NCBI GenBank assembly: GCA_948473115.1
Contig: CAOKWI010000043.1
Location: forward strand, 1-37,832
From: an uncultured Lachnospiraceae bacterium
GTDB lineage: Bacteria; Bacillota; Clostridia; Lachnospirales; Lachnospiraceae
Reading direction: 5' to 3'
Length of the DNA stretch: 37,832 nucleotides
The position numbers and the translations under genes were made by a program. Within the stretch, counting starts at the first letter, position 1. Every line of letters begins with the position of its first letter. This document shows positions 25,385-32,731 of the stretch, piece after piece. Below the pieces are notes generated by a model. It was not told where the DNA came from. It saw only the letters and a program-made list of their open reading frames with translations, and ran no database searches.

Positions 25385-25574
25385 ATTGATCATTTCCTTT
25401 TTATCTCCCTTCATTCCCGTAAGCTTGCTACAGGGTATTTGGCTTTGGAAGCGAGGTTTTCTGGGCGCTTCCTTTCTGTCCCCGACTTTTGTCCTGGAAG
25501 GTGGGAGTCCCGGGATCAGCCATCCTCCGACAGGGCTGCGCTTCCGAAAAAGCGCATGTTCGGTTTCTGTTTAC

Positions 25575-25603
25575 AGGATAGCAGAAAGAAAAAGGAATGT
25601 AAA
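25575..25603 (-). promoter_or_regulatory. Possible promoter of the XRE gene
   Basis: On the minus strand TTTACA (25603-25598) and TATCCT (25580-25575) are separated by 17 bp. This would give a leader of nearly 190 nt. The gap 25415-25716 holds no gene I can support. Confidence 0.35.
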
Positions 25604-25652
25604 ACAACTGTAAGTTTATCCACTGGTAAACCGTGTGAAATTGACAACAATT

Positions 25653-25681
25653 TTGACAACAGATTTTATAGGAACTATGCT
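25653..25681 (+). promoter_or_regulatory. Near-consensus + strand promoter facing the cyclophilin gene
   Basis: TTGACA (25653-25658), a 17-bp spacer and TATGCT (25676-25681). TTGACAACA also occurs 12 bp earlier at 25641. Transcription would run antisense into the cyclophilin gene and through the hairpin at 25705. Confidence 0.45.
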
Positions 25682-25704
25682 GAACAGTACTTGATAATAC
25701 TTTT

Positions 25705-25730
25705 CGGAGAAACTGTTTACAGTTTCTCCG
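25705..25730. other. 12-bp inverted repeat around the cyclophilin stop codon
   Basis: CGGAGAAACTGT (25705-25716) and ACAGTTTCTCCG (25719-25730) form a perfect stem with a TT loop. The cyclophilin stop codon lies at the tip. Neither strand has a U-tract after it. Confidence 0.7.
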
Positions 25731-26235
25731 GCTCCGGATATTCCACCCCGAAGGTTTCCACAGTGACAGTCTCCATCACCTGGTTTTCGTAGGGTCTGTC
25801 CTCATAGGTGGGTGTCTCGGCGATGCGGTCCACCACGTCCATACCCTCGATCACCTTCCCGAACGCCGCATAGCTGCCGTCCAGGTGGGGGGCATTCTTA
25901 TGCATGATGAAGAACTGGCTGCCTGCGGAATCAGGATCCATGGATCTGGCCATGGACAGGACGCCGGCGGTGTGCTTCAAATTGTTCTCCACCCCATTCT
26001 GGGCAAACTCACCCTTGATACTGTAGCCGGGATCGCCCATTCCGGTGCCCTCCGGACAGCCGCCCTGGATCATGAAGCCCCGGATGACGCGGTGGAAGAT
26101 CAGGCCGTCATAGAATTTCTTATGGATCAGGCTGATGAAATTATTGACGGAAATGGGGGCGATATCGGGATATAATTCCAGCTTTATTACGCCTCTGTCT
26201 TTCATTGTAATGGTAACTACGGGATTTTTTTCCAT
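25717..26235 (-). CDS. Peptidyl-prolyl cis-trans isomerase, cyclophilin type
   Basis: A 172-aa cytoplasmic cyclophilin that catalyses proline isomerisation during protein folding. The family core is complete: 'YPDIAPISVNNF', catalytic Arg49 in 'FHRVIRGFMIQGG', 'GSQFFIMHKNAPHLDGSYAAFG', and 'GMDVVDRIAETPT'. The length is normal for bacterial single-domain members (PpiB-like). ATG 26235 has AAAGGA eight bases upstream. A good promoter lies about 150 bp upstream on the same strand, and the gene appears to stand alone. Confidence 0.95.
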   Translation of the reverse strand: MEKNPVVTITMKDRGVIKLELYPDIAPISVNNFISLIHKKFYDGLIFHRVIRGFMIQGGCPEGTGMGDPGYSIKGEFAQNGVENNLKHTAGVLSMARSMDPDSAGSQFFIMHKNAPHLDGSYAAFGKVIEGMDVVDRIAETPTYEDRPYENQVMETVTVETFGVEYPEPEKL

Positions 26236-26386
26236 ATTGGGATTCCTTTCTGATTTTGTATTCCGTCCTGGTCTCTGCGTCCGGGAAGCTTCTGGTTCAT
26301 GCGGACAATGAGCCGGGTCAATTGTGTTGCCATTGTGCCTCTGCCTGTAGGAGCATAAGGCCTACACAGCATGCTTTCCTCATAAG

Positions 26387-26415
26387 ATAATACACAAAAT
26401 AAGCCGGGTGTGCAA
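26387..26415 (-). promoter_or_regulatory. Predicted promoter of the cyclophilin gene
   Basis: On the minus strand TTGCAC (26415-26410), a 17-bp spacer and TATTAT (26392-26387). The roughly 145-nt leader includes a small hairpin, TGTAGG/CCTACA. Confidence 0.6.
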
Positions 26416-26490
26416 GCCCTTTCTTGAGGTACTATGTATTCATAAATGCCTTGAGTGGCGTCAGATAAAAATGATCCATTCTCATCGGCG

Positions 26491-26546
26491 TAATTATAAC
26501 AGAATTTTTAAACGTTAAAGTGAAAAGTATAGTATAATTATAACAG
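26491..26546 (+). promoter_or_regulatory. Promoter region of the acetyltransferase gene with a repeated 12-mer
   Basis: TAATTATAACAG occurs at 26491-26502 and 26535-26546, 44 bp apart. A consensus -10 TATAAT at 26533-26538 overlaps the second copy; no good -35 is visible. The copies could be an operator. Confidence 0.45.
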
Positions 26547-26582
26547 GTAGGGACAATTTCATAACAGGGGAAGCCGGAGATT

Positions 26583-27329
26583 ATGTATTACTATAAAGAA
26601 TACCAATTTAACATAGACGGGGCAGAACGAACCTTTGTCATTACGGACTGCGAGGAATGGGCACGGAAGCTGCGGGCTGCAGGGGTGCCGGTGGCAGTCT
26701 ATCTTCATCCGGGAAATGAGGACCAGAATTTGTCTGACTTCCTGTATGCGGTGGAGGATCCGGAGGATATTGACCCGGATTATATGGAAAAGGCGTGCCG
26801 CAGGCTGCTGGGGCTGCCCTGGGAGATCCTGGGGACGGCGCGGTGCCTGGTCAGGGAGACGACGGTGGAGGATGTGGAGGCGTTTTATGAGATATACAGG
26901 CATCCTGCGATTACGGAATTTATGGAAGACCTTTATCCGGAAAAGGAACAGGAGAGGGAATATATCCGCCAGTATATCGATCAGGTCTATACCTTCTGGG
27001 AGTTCGGCGTCTGGACCGTGGTGGAGAAAGAAAGCGGTGCCGTCATCGGCAGGGCGGGCTTTTCTTACAGGGAAGGCTTTGAAGAGCCGGAGATAGGTTT
27101 TATGATAGGAGTCCCCTGGCAGCGGAGGGGTTATGCGGAAGAGGTCTGCCGCGCCATCCTGGACTATGGGCGGGATGTACTGGGATTTGGCACGGTGCAG
27201 GCATTCGTGCGCACAGGGAACGAGGCATCTATGAAGCTGTGTGAAAAATTGGGGCTATATAATGCAGGGATTGTCAATATTGAGGGGAAGGAACATTTCA
27301 GGTACATAACCGCCTGGGATTCACAGTGA
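26583..27329 (+). CDS. GNAT-family N-acetyltransferase with N-terminal extension
   Basis: A 248-aa protein. Residues from about 87 to the end form a RimJ/RimL-type GNAT domain that transfers acetyl from acetyl-CoA: 'LVRETTVEDVEAFYEIYRHP', 'GAVIGRAGFSYREG', 'EIGFMIGVPWQRRGYAEEV' (the QRRGYA loop near 178 binds the CoA pyrophosphate) and 'NEASMKLCEKLGL'. The first 85 residues are an acidic extension of unknown fold. The acceptor substrate is unknown. ATG 26583 follows GGGGAAGCCGGAG. It is monocistronic by appearance. Confidence 0.85.
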   Translation: MYYYKEYQFNIDGAERTFVITDCEEWARKLRAAGVPVAVYLHPGNEDQNLSDFLYAVEDPEDIDPDYMEKACRRLLGLPWEILGTARCLVRETTVEDVEAFYEIYRHPAITEFMEDLYPEKEQEREYIRQYIDQVYTFWEFGVWTVVEKESGAVIGRAGFSYREGFEEPEIGFMIGVPWQRRGYAEEVCRAILDYGRDVLGFGTVQAFVRTGNEASMKLCEKLGLYNAGIVNIEGKEHFRYITAWDSQ

Positions 27330-27430
27330 TTTCATGAAAAAGGCGAATGCTTCTTTAATGCTGACAAAGGACTTTTCCTTAATGTGTGTTCTAATTTTTG
27401 AGGCCAAGGCTGGCGTGTGAGCGATCAATT

Positions 27431-27450
27431 TGGCTCTTGCTGGCTCTTGC
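27431..27450 (+). repeat. Tandem 10-bp duplication
   Basis: TGGCTCTTGC is repeated twice without spacing. It lies in the gene-free 27330-27611 gap, where I see only this and a weak TTGCAC..GATATT promoter-like pair near 27509. Confidence 0.7.
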
Positions 27451-27611
27451 TTTCCGGGTATAAAGCGTTTAAAATATCCATAAAGCAATCATTTATAAAT
27501 CACAGTGTTTGCACATTTTTTAACAGTCTATGATATTGCCCCATGACTTATTCAAATATAGGAACTGGGATATTGGCGAAGGGAAATCATATATGGAAGG
27601 AGAAGTGCAGG

Positions 27612-28052
27612 ATGGATTATGAGGAATATGAAAAGCAGTGCAAAGAAATAAGGGCGGAAAATGATAACCTATTGAAGATATTCGAAGAGGATTTAAAGTC
27701 AAAAGGGCTTTCTGAGCAGACCATAGGCAGGCATATTTCCAATGTTGACTTCTATATTAATGAATACCTGCTGCGTGAGGATGCCAGGACAATGGAAGAG
27801 GGTGTGGCGGCAATAGATACGTTTCTGGGGTATTTTTTCATTCGGAAATGTATGTGGTCCACACCAGGGACAATCAAAAGCACGGCGGCAAGCATTAAGA
27901 AGTTTTATAAAAGTATGGTTGACCACGGAAAGGTAAAGAAATCCCACTATGAGTTCCTGTGCTCTGAGATCAAGGATGGAATGGAGGGGTGGCAGGAAGA
28001 CTGTGCGGCGTACAATGATCCTGACGCTGCCAATCCATTTTGCTGGTTTTGA
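27612..28052 (+). CDS. Small helical protein resembling a recombinase core-binding domain
   Basis: A 146-aa protein. Its central part ('FEEDLKSKGLSEQTIGRHI', 'SNVDFYINEYL', 'GTIKSTAASIKKFYKSMVDHG') looks like the SAM-like, DNA-gripping N-terminal domain of tyrosine recombinases. No catalytic domain (Arg-His-Arg-Tyr) follows: the frame ends and a different gene starts. It may be a stand-alone DNA-binding protein, a known type in Clostridia, or the front end of a broken integrase. AAGGAG at 27597-27602 favours ATG 27612 over the open frame from 27543. Function not assigned. Confidence 0.6.
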   Translation: MDYEEYEKQCKEIRAENDNLLKIFEEDLKSKGLSEQTIGRHISNVDFYINEYLLREDARTMEEGVAAIDTFLGYFFIRKCMWSTPGTIKSTAASIKKFYKSMVDHGKVKKSHYEFLCSEIKDGMEGWQEDCAAYNDPDAANPFCWF

Positions 28053-28064
28053 GAGGCCGATATA

Positions 28065-29495
28065 TTGAGAGTGACAGCCATTTCGCATATGAAATTATTG
28101 TATGATAAATTTGATTTCCTGTTGGAAGGAGATCTTTTAAGCGAGAGCGAAAAAGATGATTTTCGTCGGATATCAGTGGAAATGGAGAATAATACGGCGG
28201 TATTTTCCCTGAAAATGTTGTCTATTTATTTGTCTCGTTACTATGGGAAAAAGGTGATTATTCTTTTGGATGAATATGATACCCCTATGCAGGAAGCTTA
28301 TGTGAATGGGTACTGGAAGGAACTTGCGGATTTTACCAGAAGCCTTTTCAATGCTACTTTTAAGACGAATCCTTATCTGGAACGTGCCATCATGACAGGA
28401 ATTACCCGGATCGGCAGGGAATCCATGTTCTCGGATCTGAACAATCTGGAGGTTGTCACTGTCACAGCAAGAAAGTATGAGGACAGTTTTGGCTTTACGG
28501 AGGAGGAAGTGTTTGAGGCACTGGAAGAATTTGGGCTGTCTGACAGGCGTGGGGAAGTGAAGCAGTGGTATGACGGTTTTGTGTTTGGGGATTATGCCGA
28601 TATTTATAATCCATGGTCGATTATTAATTATCTGGACAAAGGGAAAGCGGCTCCCTACTGGGTCAATGCCAGTGGTAATTCCCTGGCGGGGAAACTGATC
28701 CAGGAGGGAAGCCCGGAAATGAAAATGACCATGGAAGAATTGCTTCGGGGAGGGCGTTTGCGGACTGTCCTGGATGAGCAGATTGTTTTCAGTCAGTTGG
28801 ATCAGGGAGACGATACGATCTGGAGTCTGTTTCTTGCCAGTGGATTTCTGAAGGTGGTATATACGGAGTTTGATACGGAAAGCGGGGAGACAGTGTATGA
28901 CCTGAAGCTGACCAATATGGAGGTGCGGATCATGTTCCGGCAGATGGTCAGAGGATGGTTTGGGGGTAGGTGCCGTCCGGTTCATAATGCGTTTCTGCAG
29001 GCGCTGCTCGTGGGTGATGTAAAGGCAATGAACGTATATATGAATAAGGTCGCCCTACAGACATTCAGCTGTTTTGATACCGGAAATCATCCATCAGATT
29101 CGGAGCCGGAACGCTTTTACCACGGTTTTGTATTAGGAATGATGGTGGAATTGGCCGACAGGTATATCCTGACCTCTAAACGGGAGATGCGGCTAAAACG
29201 AGCAAGCTCGTTTGGCAGGTATGATGTGATGCTGGAGCCAAGGCAGGGGAATGGGATCGTGGATCAAGTGGCTGTCAATGCAGGTGGTAATCCTTATGGC
29301 AGTGACGCGATTATTTTGGAATTCAAGGTACAGGATAAGGAAGAAGAGGCTGAGTTGGCTGATACGGTGAAGAGCGCCCTGGAACAGATTGAAAGACAGG
29401 ACTATGAGGCGATACTTTTGGCAAAGGGGATTCCCAGGGAACGTATCCGCAAATATGGATTTGCTTTTTGTGGGAAACGGGTGCTGATCGGATGA
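28065..29495 (+). pseudogene. AAA-ATPase-like / PD-(D/E)XK protein lacking its P-loop end
   Basis: About 476 codons matching the C-terminal four-fifths of the AAA-ATPase_like + PDDEXK_9 (DUF1703) family. Visible are the Walker B-like 'VIILLDEYDTPM', 'RAIMTGITRIGRESMFSDLNN', the middle helical region, and a nuclease-like core 'GRYDVMLEP' ... 'AIILEFKV' (D and E-x-K). The family normally begins with a segment carrying a P-loop of the type RRFGKS about 100 residues earlier; this is absent. The frame instead begins near 'MKLLYDKFDFLLEGDLLSE' with a TTG or a weak ATG and no good ribosome site. It is most likely an N-terminal deletion. The family is often multicopy and its role is unclear. Confidence 0.75.
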
Positions 29496-29532
29496 TGTTC
29501 TGTCTGGGGGATGAGGAAGCCAGACAGAACAT
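29495..29532 (+). terminator. Perfect 13-bp hairpin after the AAA/PDDEXK gene
   Basis: ATGTTCTGTCTGG (29495-29507) pairs with CCAGACAGAACAT (29520-29532), loop 12 nt, starting at the last base of the stop codon. Only a short AT-rich stretch follows, so it may be a terminator or the first unit of the array beside it. Confidence 0.55.
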
Positions 29533-29547
29533 GAAGCTTTATTCCCG

Positions 29548-29756
29548 CGAGCAAACATTGCTCGTTGAGCAATGAGCCAAGTCAGTGTAACTGACTTTGT
29601 GCCGCTGCTTGCACAAATTGCTTGTTAAGCAATAGCATAAAGTCAACACGGTTGACTTGGCGAATGCCGCGAGGGTCACAATACCAAGGTGTCCAGAGGA
29701 CACCTTCTGCTCTGCAGCGCTGCAAGCTTGATACCCCGTTGCTTGCAGCGGGGTCT
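29548..29756. repeat. Array of consecutive short-loop hairpins
   Basis: There is no gene on the + strand. Perfect stems follow one another, most with 3-nt loops: CGAGCAA/TTGCTCG (29548-29564), AAGTCAGT/ACTGACTT (29579-29597), TTTGTGC/GCACAAA (29596-29617), ATTGCTT/AAGCAAT (29617-29633), AAGTCAAC/GTTGACTT (29640-29658), AAGGTGTCC/GGACACCTT (29686-29706) and ACCCCG/CGGGGT (about 29732-29754). The stems differ in sequence, so this is not a CRISPR array. On the minus strand it replaces the expected 3' end of a helicase gene. Confidence 0.65.
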
Positions 29757-29759
29757 TTG

Positions 29760-30075
29760 ATTGGTAATTCTGGGTAGGGCAGATCAGTAGGAGTCTGTGA
29801 AGTGCCCTGGTGCATTCCACATATAAAAGCTTTTTGTCCTCCTCCGTGCAGTCGTCCTCCATAACCGCGTCACAGATTATAACTGCATCAAATTCCAGTC
29901 CCTTTGACAGATATGCAGGCATGATAAATATCCCTTTCAGGCTGTCGGGCGTGTGATCTCAGGTCTGTCCCCTGAAAGGATCCTGCCATACAGTCTGACC
30001 ACGTCAATTTACGTAAATTGCCTGATTCCCTGTCGGATCAGGTCCTTCTGTGCCCTGACGCCGCGCTTCCTTGCC
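29760..30075 (-). pseudogene. UvrD/HelD-type helicase remnant, frameshifted
   Basis: The minus strand encodes the end of a superfamily 1 helicase: 'MPAYLSKGLEFDAVIICDA' (motif V region, from 29922) and 'LLYVECTRALHRLLLICP' (motif VI). Reading back, the matching upstream peptide 'RLYGRILSGDRPEITRP' lies in a different frame, so there is a frameshift near 29946-29955. Further up, an in-frame TAA occurs at the 16-bp palindrome centred near 30012. The helicase core (P-loop and DEAD-like motifs) is missing. It resembles HelD-like enzymes, but only the C-terminal fragment is available. Confidence 0.7.
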
Positions 30076-30085
30076 GTACCGAAAA

Positions 30086-30117
30086 AAGAGGAAAACGGTT
30101 CTGGGCGTTTTCCTCTT
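30086..30117 (-). terminator. Hairpin with U-tract on the minus strand
   Basis: AAGAGGAAAACG (30086-30097) pairs with CGTTTTCCTCTT (30106-30117). Read on the minus strand it is followed by TTTTTT, so it would stop leftward transcription. On the + strand it lies in the leader region of the VIT/VWA gene without a U-tract. Confidence 0.6.
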
Positions 30118-30135
30118 CACTTGCTTCCGGGGAAA

Positions 30136-30185
30136 TGATGCAAAAATGATCGAAATCTGATGCCAATATGTGGAAAATCTGATGC
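30136..30185 (+). promoter_or_regulatory. Three TGATGC words in 22-bp phase upstream of the VIT/VWA gene
   Basis: TGATGC occurs at 30136, 30158 and 30180, exactly 22 bp apart, and the last two share the longer word AAATCTGATGC (30153, 30175). Direct repeats on one face of the helix suggest an operator for a cooperative regulator, but the regulator is unknown. Confidence 0.5.
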
Positions 30186-30267
30186 ACTTTTTGTGCAATG
30201 TCACTTTATTATGGATTCTAAGATAAAAACCAGTGCATTTAGAGTGAAATTCCAAGGAGGTTCCACA

Positions 30268-32694
30268 ATGAACATGATGAGAGAACAAAGCATCCTGAGA
30301 CGGAGCAGGAAATGGATCTGCTGTATCCTGGCGCTGCTGCTCTTTGCGTCCAGCTGTCCGGCGGTCTGGGCCATGGGGAAAAACGGTGTTAATGGCAGCA
30401 GCAATGAAAACAACAGCACTGCCGGCGACAGTAGTGATACAGAAGATACTGACAGTGGGGAGGAGGATGAGGAAGAGTTCCTTGCGCCTTATTTTATCAT
30501 TCAGGGCACGGGAAATGACGCTTCCTCCGTGGAGCATTTTCCCTTGAAATCAACCGATGTAGTCGCCAATATCAATGGTATGATTGCCGAGACGTATGTG
30601 ACCCAGACCTACGTGAATGAGGGCGATACCCCCATAAACGCCAGTTATGTGTTCCCCACCTCTTCCACCGTCACTGTCCATGGTATGACAATGGTGATCG
30701 GCAATGAGAGGATTACTGCCCAGATTAAGGAGAAGGAAGAGGCAAAGGTAGAATACGAGGAGGCGAAGAGCGAAGGCAAGAGCGCTTCCCTGATGGAGCA
30801 GAAGCGTCCGAATGTGTTCACCATGGATGTGGCAAATATCATGCCCGGCGATACGGTCAACATAGAGCTGCACTACACGGAGTTGATCACTCCGAAGGAG
30901 AATACCTATGAATTTATTTTTCCCACGGTGGTAGGACCCCGCTATGCGCCGCCCTCTGAACCTGTTGGGGACAGTGGGGAAGAGGCTGCTCAGGACAGCA
31001 GGGAAGGGGCTGACCAGGACAGCGTGGAAGAATCTGACCAGGACAGCGTGGAAGGCGCTGACCAGAACAGCGTGGAAGGATCTGACCAGGACAGCGTGGA
31101 AGGCGCTGACCAGAACAACGAGGAAGAATCCGGCCAGGACAGCACTGAATCGGCCGGGGATCTCCAGATTGTGGCCGAGGAAAGCGGCTCCGTATCCGGC
31201 GGTGACGGCAATAGAGTCAATCATAGCGGAGACAACAACGGCGGCAGTCCGGACGATGACTGGGTGGCAAGCCCTTATCTGCCAGGCGGCGTTACGCCTC
31301 CCGGTGAATATAACATTACGGTGAATCTTTCCACAGGTGTTCCCATCACTGAGGTGACAAGCAAGTCCCATGCCATCCGGGTCAATAAATCCGATGCGTC
31401 CACTGCCCAGATCACGCTGGCAGATCCTGAACATTATGCAGGCAACAGGGACTTTATCCTAAAATACAAATTAACCGGGGAAGAGATACAGAGCGGCCTT
31501 GTGCTCTCCAGTGGACAGGCTGGAGGCGGATTCTCTCAGGCGGAAAATTTCTTTATGCTGACAATCCAGCCGCCTGAGCGGTTTGAAGTGGAAGATATTC
31601 CTCCCAGGGAATATATCTTTGTGCTGGATGTCTCCGGATCCATGTTCGGCTATCCGCTGGACACCGCCAAAGGACTGATCCGTGACCTGGTGACAAATCT
31701 CAATGAGACGGACACCTTTAACCTGATCCTGTTTGCCAATGAGTCCACCATACTCTCTTCCAATTCCCTTCCTGCCACCGCGCAGAATGTAAAAACGGCG
31801 GTAAAGCTGATCGAGGAACAGGAGGGCGGAGGCGGTACATCCCTGCTACCGGCGCTGGAGGATGCGATCGCCATCCCAAAGGAGGACGACACGGCACGGA
31901 GTATTGTGATCATCACCGACGGATATATCTCCAATGACGACGAGGTCATTTCCTGCATTACCGACAACATGAACAGCGCCAGTTTTTTCTCCTTCGGTAT
32001 CGGAAGCTCGGTCAACGATTATCTGATCAGACAGATTGCAGGCTGTGGGCTGGGGGAATCCTTCATTGTGACGGACAGCGAGGATGCGGAGGAATCGGCG
32101 GCGGATTTCCGCACTTATATAGAGTCTCCGCTGCTTACGGATATTTCTGTAACCTACAGGGGATTTGACGTCTATGATGTGGAACCTTCCGTTCCCTCCA
32201 TCCTGTACGCCTCACAGCCCATTGTGCTCTTCGGAAAGTGGCGCGGCAAACCCGGCGGAACCATCACCATAACCGGTAAGGCAGGCGGGGAAGAATATAC
32301 GCAGGAAATTCCTGTCAGCAATGTGACAGTGGACATGGAAAGCGAGGCCATCCGTTATCTGTGGGCGCGGACGCACCTGGACAGGATCGCGGGATACGGC
32401 AGTATCCGTAATGACGAGTCGGTAAAAGACGAGATCACACAGCTGGGACTGGAATATAATATGGTCACTCCGTATACTTCCTTTATTGCGGTCTCGGAGA
32501 TCATCCGTAACACAGAGGGAGAAGGCACGGATGTGGATCAGCCCCTTCCCCTGCCCCAGAGAGTGTCCGGTCTGGCCGTGGGCGGCGGATACAGGTCCTA
32601 TTCGGAGCCGGGAATGATCTTTTTGCTCCTGCCCATAGCGGTGGTGATACTCGTAAAGAAGAGATCCGCGGGACGAAGAGCGGAACAGGAATAA
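30268..32694 (+). CDS. Secreted VIT + VWA domain protein with SEP-type C-terminal sorting signal
   Basis: An 808-aa exported protein. A basic N-terminus and hydrophobic core (about 15-36) form the signal peptide, followed by an acidic Ser/Asp/Glu-rich stretch. The VIT domain spans about 90-226, with 'YVNEGDTPINASYVFP' and 'EYEEAKSEGKSASLMEQKRPNVFTM' type motifs. An acidic repeat linker covers 230-335. The VWA domain starts at about 447 with an intact metal site, Asp454-V-S-G-Ser458, plus 'GGGGTSLLPAL' and 'IVIITDGYISNDDE'. The tail 'YSEPGMIFLLLP' then a hydrophobic run and KKR (779-799) is a tripartite signal of motif, membrane helix and basic residues, not an LPxTG. AAGGAGG at 30254-30260 fixes ATG 30268. 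The exosortase gene starts 37 bp downstream, and this protein is its probable substrate. The function, likely adhesion or cell-surface assembly, is inferred. Confidence 0.88.
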   Translation: MNMMREQSILRRSRKWICCILALLLFASSCPAVWAMGKNGVNGSSNENNSTAGDSSDTEDTDSGEEDEEEFLAPYFIIQGTGNDASSVEHFPLKSTDVVANINGMIAETYVTQTYVNEGDTPINASYVFPTSSTVTVHGMTMVIGNERITAQIKEKEEAKVEYEEAKSEGKSASLMEQKRPNVFTMDVANIMPGDTVNIELHYTELITPKENTYEFIFPTVVGPRYAPPSEPVGDSGEEAAQDSREGADQDSVEESDQDSVEGADQNSVEGSDQDSVEGADQNNEEESGQDSTESAGDLQIVAEESGSVSGGDGNRVNHSGDNNGGSPDDDWVASPYLPGGVTPPGEYNITVNLSTGVPITEVTSKSHAIRVNKSDASTAQITLADPEHYAGNRDFILKYKLTGEEIQSGLVLSSGQAGGGFSQAENFFMLTIQPPERFEVEDIPPREYIFVLDVSGSMFGYPLDTAKGLIRDLVTNLNETDTFNLILFANESTILSSNSLPATAQNVKTAVKLIEEQEGGGGTSLLPALEDAIAIPKEDDTARSIVIITDGYISNDDEVISCITDNMNSASFFSFGIGSSVNDYLIRQIAGCGLGESFIVTDSEDAEESAADFRTYIESPLLTDISVTYRGFDVYDVEPSVPSILYASQPIVLFGKWRGKPGGTITITGKAGGEEYTQEIPVSNVTVDMESEAIRYLWARTHLDRIAGYGSIRNDESVKDEITQLGLEYNMVTPYTSFIAVSEIIRNTEGEGTDVDQPLPLPQRVSGLAVGGGYRSYSEPGMIFLLLPIAVVILVKKRSAGRRAEQE
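30985..31152 (+). repeat. Seven tandem 24-bp units coding an 8-aa acidic repeat
   Basis: Units such as GCTGACCAGGACAGCGTG+GAAGGA encode (A/S)DQ(D/N)SVEG. The central copies are nearly identical at DNA level and the outer ones decayed, so copy number may vary between strains. It lies in frame in the linker between VIT and VWA domains. Confidence 0.85.
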
Positions 32695-32731
32695 GCTGCC
32701 ATTTTACGGAAGGTTAAAACAGGGAAATGCC

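Noticed and set aside
25439..25792. A 117-codon + strand frame between the XRE and cyclophilin genes
   Set aside because: It has no ribosome site, spans a promoter and a hairpin, and its end is antisense to the cyclophilin gene.
29548..29756. CRISPR array
   Set aside because: The units are palindromes of differing sequence without a constant repeat, constant spacer length or cas genes.
30985..31152. CRISPR or minisatellite outside a gene
   Set aside because: The 24-bp units are contiguous and in frame inside the VIT/VWA gene, coding a linker.
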